Assembly: GCA_016784625.1 (NCBI GenBank)
Contig: JADHUF010000053.1
Coordinates: 1 to 7,187, forward strand
Source of the DNA: Candidatus Nitrosopumilus sp.
GTDB taxonomy: Archaea > Thermoproteota > Nitrososphaeria > Nitrososphaerales > Nitrosopumilaceae
Reading direction: 5' to 3'
Length of the DNA: 7,187 nt
Shown here piece by piece: positions 5,821-7,187 of the stretch. The position numbers were made by a program, and so were the translations under genes. The notes beneath the pieces were generated by a model, which did not search any database, had not been told where the DNA came from, and saw only the letters and a program-made list of their open reading frames with translations. Positions within the stretch are counted from its first letter, which is position 1; every line of letters begins with the position of its first letter.

Positions 5821-6457
5821 TAGACTTGTAATATTTGCAACTTTTTTTAATCTTACATACGTCACACATTGGTGAAATTGGTTTACAAATATTTTGACCA
5901 TACATAACAAAAGTATCATTAATGTCTAGCCAGTATTTTTTTTGAACTTTCTTCATTAACTCTTGTTCTGTTTCTTCTGGATTTTTTGTATCTACTAATC
6001 CTAGTCTGTTTGATATTCTATGAACATGAATATCGACTGGGATGGCAGGCTTTTCATAGGCGTAAACTAGAACACAATTAGCAGTCTTTCTTCCTACTCC
6101 TGGAAGTTTAACTAATGTATCCAAGTCATCTGGAACTTTACCTTTGTATTTTTTATCAATAATTTTTGCAACCTCGATGATTCTTTTTGATTTTACGTGA
6201 TAGAAACCAATTGACTTTATTATTTTCTCTATATCTTTTACTTTGGCATTAGCTAGTGCTTTTGCAGTTTTGTATTTAGAGAATAATACTTTGACTGTTT
6301 TAGTTGTTGTCTCATCTTTAGTTCTAGCAGAAAGTATAGTTCCAATTAGTATACTAAATGGACCAGTTTCAGCCTCATGAAGTTCTCTTAGTGCAGTCAT
6401 TCTAGGTGGATTTACAGCATTCATAGTACTAGTCATTCCATCCAGAATTTTTCTCAT
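5813..6457 (-). CDS. nth: Endonuclease III (HhH-GPD DNA glycosylase/AP lyase, 4Fe-4S)
   Basis: This 214-residue protein removes oxidised pyrimidines from DNA and cleaves the resulting abasic site in base excision repair. Counting from the upstream TTG (subtract 3 for the chosen ATG), the helix-hairpin-helix is LPGVGRKTANCVL (121-133) with catalytic Lys127. The GPD part is AIPVDIHVHRISNRLG (141-156) with catalytic Asp145. The iron-sulfur site is Cys194-x6-Cys201-x2-Cys204-x5-Cys210, the classic Nth spacing. The helix FSILIGTILSARTKDETT (37-54) has Arg48 where E. coli Nth has Gln41. Length matches the family (E. coli 211). The start is uncertain: the frame opens at TTG 6466, but ATG at 6457, three codons in, is preferred because a TATA-like element lies 25 bases before it and no Shine-Dalgarno site supports the TTG. 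It is convergent with Rqc2, 36 bases apart. The function is certain; only the start is in doubt. Confidence 0.94.
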   Translation of the reverse strand: MRKILDGMTSTMNAVNPPRMTALRELHEAETGPFSILIGTILSARTKDETTTKTVKVLFSKYKTAKALANAKVKDIEKIIKSIGFYHVKSKRIIEVAKIIDKKYKGKVPDDLDTLVKLPGVGRKTANCVLVYAYEKPAIPVDIHVHRISNRLGLVDTKNPEETEQELMKKVQKKYWLDINDTFVMYGQNICKPISPMCDVCKIKKSCKYYKSKI

Positions 6458-6476
6458 ATGATACAAATAATTTTTC

Positions 6477-6487
6477 TATAATGTAAA
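6477..6487 (-). promoter_or_regulatory. Weak candidate TATA element for nth
   Basis: TTTACATTATA on the minus strand is centred about 25 bases before the ATG at 6457, which would make the transcript leaderless from that ATG. It is weak evidence but favours the ATG over the TTG at 6466. Confidence 0.3.
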
Positions 6488-6530
6488 TGTGAAAATATAC
6501 ATAAAATTTGGTATTATTCTCTTAAAATAA

Positions 6531-6539
6531 TTTTTAAAC
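6531..6539 (+). promoter_or_regulatory. Candidate TATA box for the secreted protein gene
   Basis: TTTTTAAAC (within AATAATTTTTAAACCC) is the best TATA-like element in this 140-base gap. It would give a start near 6560 and a leader of about 35-40 bases. A competing possibility is GATATTTT at 6573-6580, about 22 bases before the ATG, giving a nearly leaderless transcript. The gap between nth and this gene shows no RNA gene or other structure apart from the tandem ATATTTTG copies at 6566-6581. Confidence 0.25.
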
Positions 6540-6597
6540 CCATTAGATCGCAAAAAATGACTCTAATATTTTGATATTTTGTTATGAATTTAAATTA

Positions 6598-7187
6598 ATG
6601 TTTGAGCCTAAGATTAATGTGAAACAGAAGTCTGATTTTGCCATTATTAGTATTGCATTATTATCATTGATATTTTCTGGATTTGGTTCTGCTCCACCTG
6701 CATTTGCTCATGGAACAATTGATCAATCTCATATTATAGCAGGTGTTGGTTCCGCACTAATTACAGGTGTAGGTCAAGGATTTACACCAACTTCAGATAA
6801 TATTATTGGAATAGATATTCCTCTAGCTGATACTTGTGCAGATACTTGGATTGTATCTATTCATGAATTAGATGTTACTGGACCACTAATTATTCCACCA
6901 TTCCCACATGTTGTAGATCCTTCAAGTACACTTCAACATATTGAAATTCCCCCTACTCCATTAACTCCAGGTTCTTTGTATGTAATTGAACTTTCAGCTT
7001 CTGATGGTTGTAAGTGGTTGCTTAGTGCTACAGATACATATCCAGGTGGTGATGCTTTCATTCCTTTTCTAATTCCATTTGATTTTCTTTTTGCAACTTA
7101 TTATGATGATGGTACAGTACCAGTAGACTCTGATGGTGATGGAGTACCAGATTCTTCTGATGCTTGTCCTGGTACAGCTCCTGGAAT
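6598..7187 (+). CDS. Secreted protein with jelly-roll-like domain and Ca-binding TSP3-type repeat, N-terminal part
   Basis: This is a partial gene with 196 complete codons from ATG 6598, open at the right edge. Residues 1-37 form a Sec signal peptide: a basic N-region with KQK, the hydrophobic core FAIISIALLSLIFSGFG (14-30), and a likely cleavage after AFA37 before His38. Residues about 40-170 have the pattern of an extracellular beta-sandwich (jelly-roll) domain: QGFTPTSDNIIGIDI (60-74), LTPGSLYVIELSASDG (122-137 region) and TYPGGDAF (146-154 region). Cys80 and a Cys shortly after the ELSASDG motif could form a disulfide. Residues 177-191, DSDGDGVPDSSDACP, are a thrombospondin type 3-like calcium-binding repeat, and GTAPG follows, so more repeats probably lie beyond the window. 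Such proteins are common on the surface of Nitrosopumilus-type archaea; the ligand or role cannot be read from the sequence. No Shine-Dalgarno site is seen. GTG at 6619 is an alternative start that would shorten the N-region by seven residues. Confidence 0.8.
   Translation, partial: MFEPKINVKQKSDFAIISIALLSLIFSGFGSAPPAFAHGTIDQSHIIAGVGSALITGVGQGFTPTSDNIIGIDIPLADTCADTWIVSIHELDVTGPLIIPPFPHVVDPSSTLQHIEIPPTPLTPGSLYVIELSASDGCKWLLSATDTYPGGDAFIPFLIPFDFLFATYYDDGTVPVDSDGDGVPDSSDACPGTAPG

Noticed and set aside
6557..6574. Five-codon upstream frame (ATG to TGA) before the secreted protein gene
   Set aside because: It is very short in AT-rich DNA, has no ribosome binding site and no regulatory peptide signature.

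Overview
The window looks like a chromosomal segment of an ammonia-oxidising archaeon of the Nitrosopumilus type (Thaumarchaeota/Nitrososphaerota). Pointers are the strongly AT-rich DNA, a CdvB (ESCRT-III-like) division protein with the thaumarchaeal N-terminus, an archaeal NFACT-family Rqc2/RqcH protein, archaeal-type endonuclease III, cobalamin biosynthesis genes, several genes with no Shine-Dalgarno site, and a secreted protein ending in a calcium-binding DSDGDGVPD-type repeat. This assignment comes from family recognition only.

Layout. (1) 1-253, minus: N-terminal 84 codons of a cdvB paralogue that runs off the left edge. (2) 254-358: a short divergent promoter region with two copies of TAAATTTAG, one placed for each gene. 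(3) 359-1123, plus: a glutamate-racemase-fold (MurI-like) protein in which both catalytic cysteines are serine while the ligand-contact residues remain. (4) 3726 down to 1104, minus: a compact four-gene unit, read as a three-helix membrane protein (possibly EMC6-like), cbiT, cbiL and cbiF. cbiL and cbiF overlap, and cbiF runs 20 bp into the convergent MurI-like gene. (5) 3727-3829: divergent promoter region. (6) 3830-5776, plus: Rqc2/RqcH. (7) 5813-6457, minus: endonuclease III, convergent with Rqc2. (8) 6598-7187, plus: start of a secreted protein that runs off the right edge. No gap exceeds 300 bases; the largest, about 140 bases, lies before the secreted protein gene.

How the genes fit together. 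CbiL, CbiF and CbiT methylate the corrin ring at C20, at C11, and at C15 with decarboxylation. They form a partial cobalamin block; the other pathway genes must lie elsewhere. The remaining genes are housekeeping functions: division (CdvB), ribosome quality control (Rqc2) and base excision repair (Nth). No mobile element, CRISPR array, rRNA or tRNA was seen.

The points most worth a second look are the Ser/Ser MurI-like protein that keeps its ligand-site residues, the EMC6-like membrane protein at the head of the cobalamin unit, and the paired Asp-to-Glu changes at two functional positions of Rqc2.
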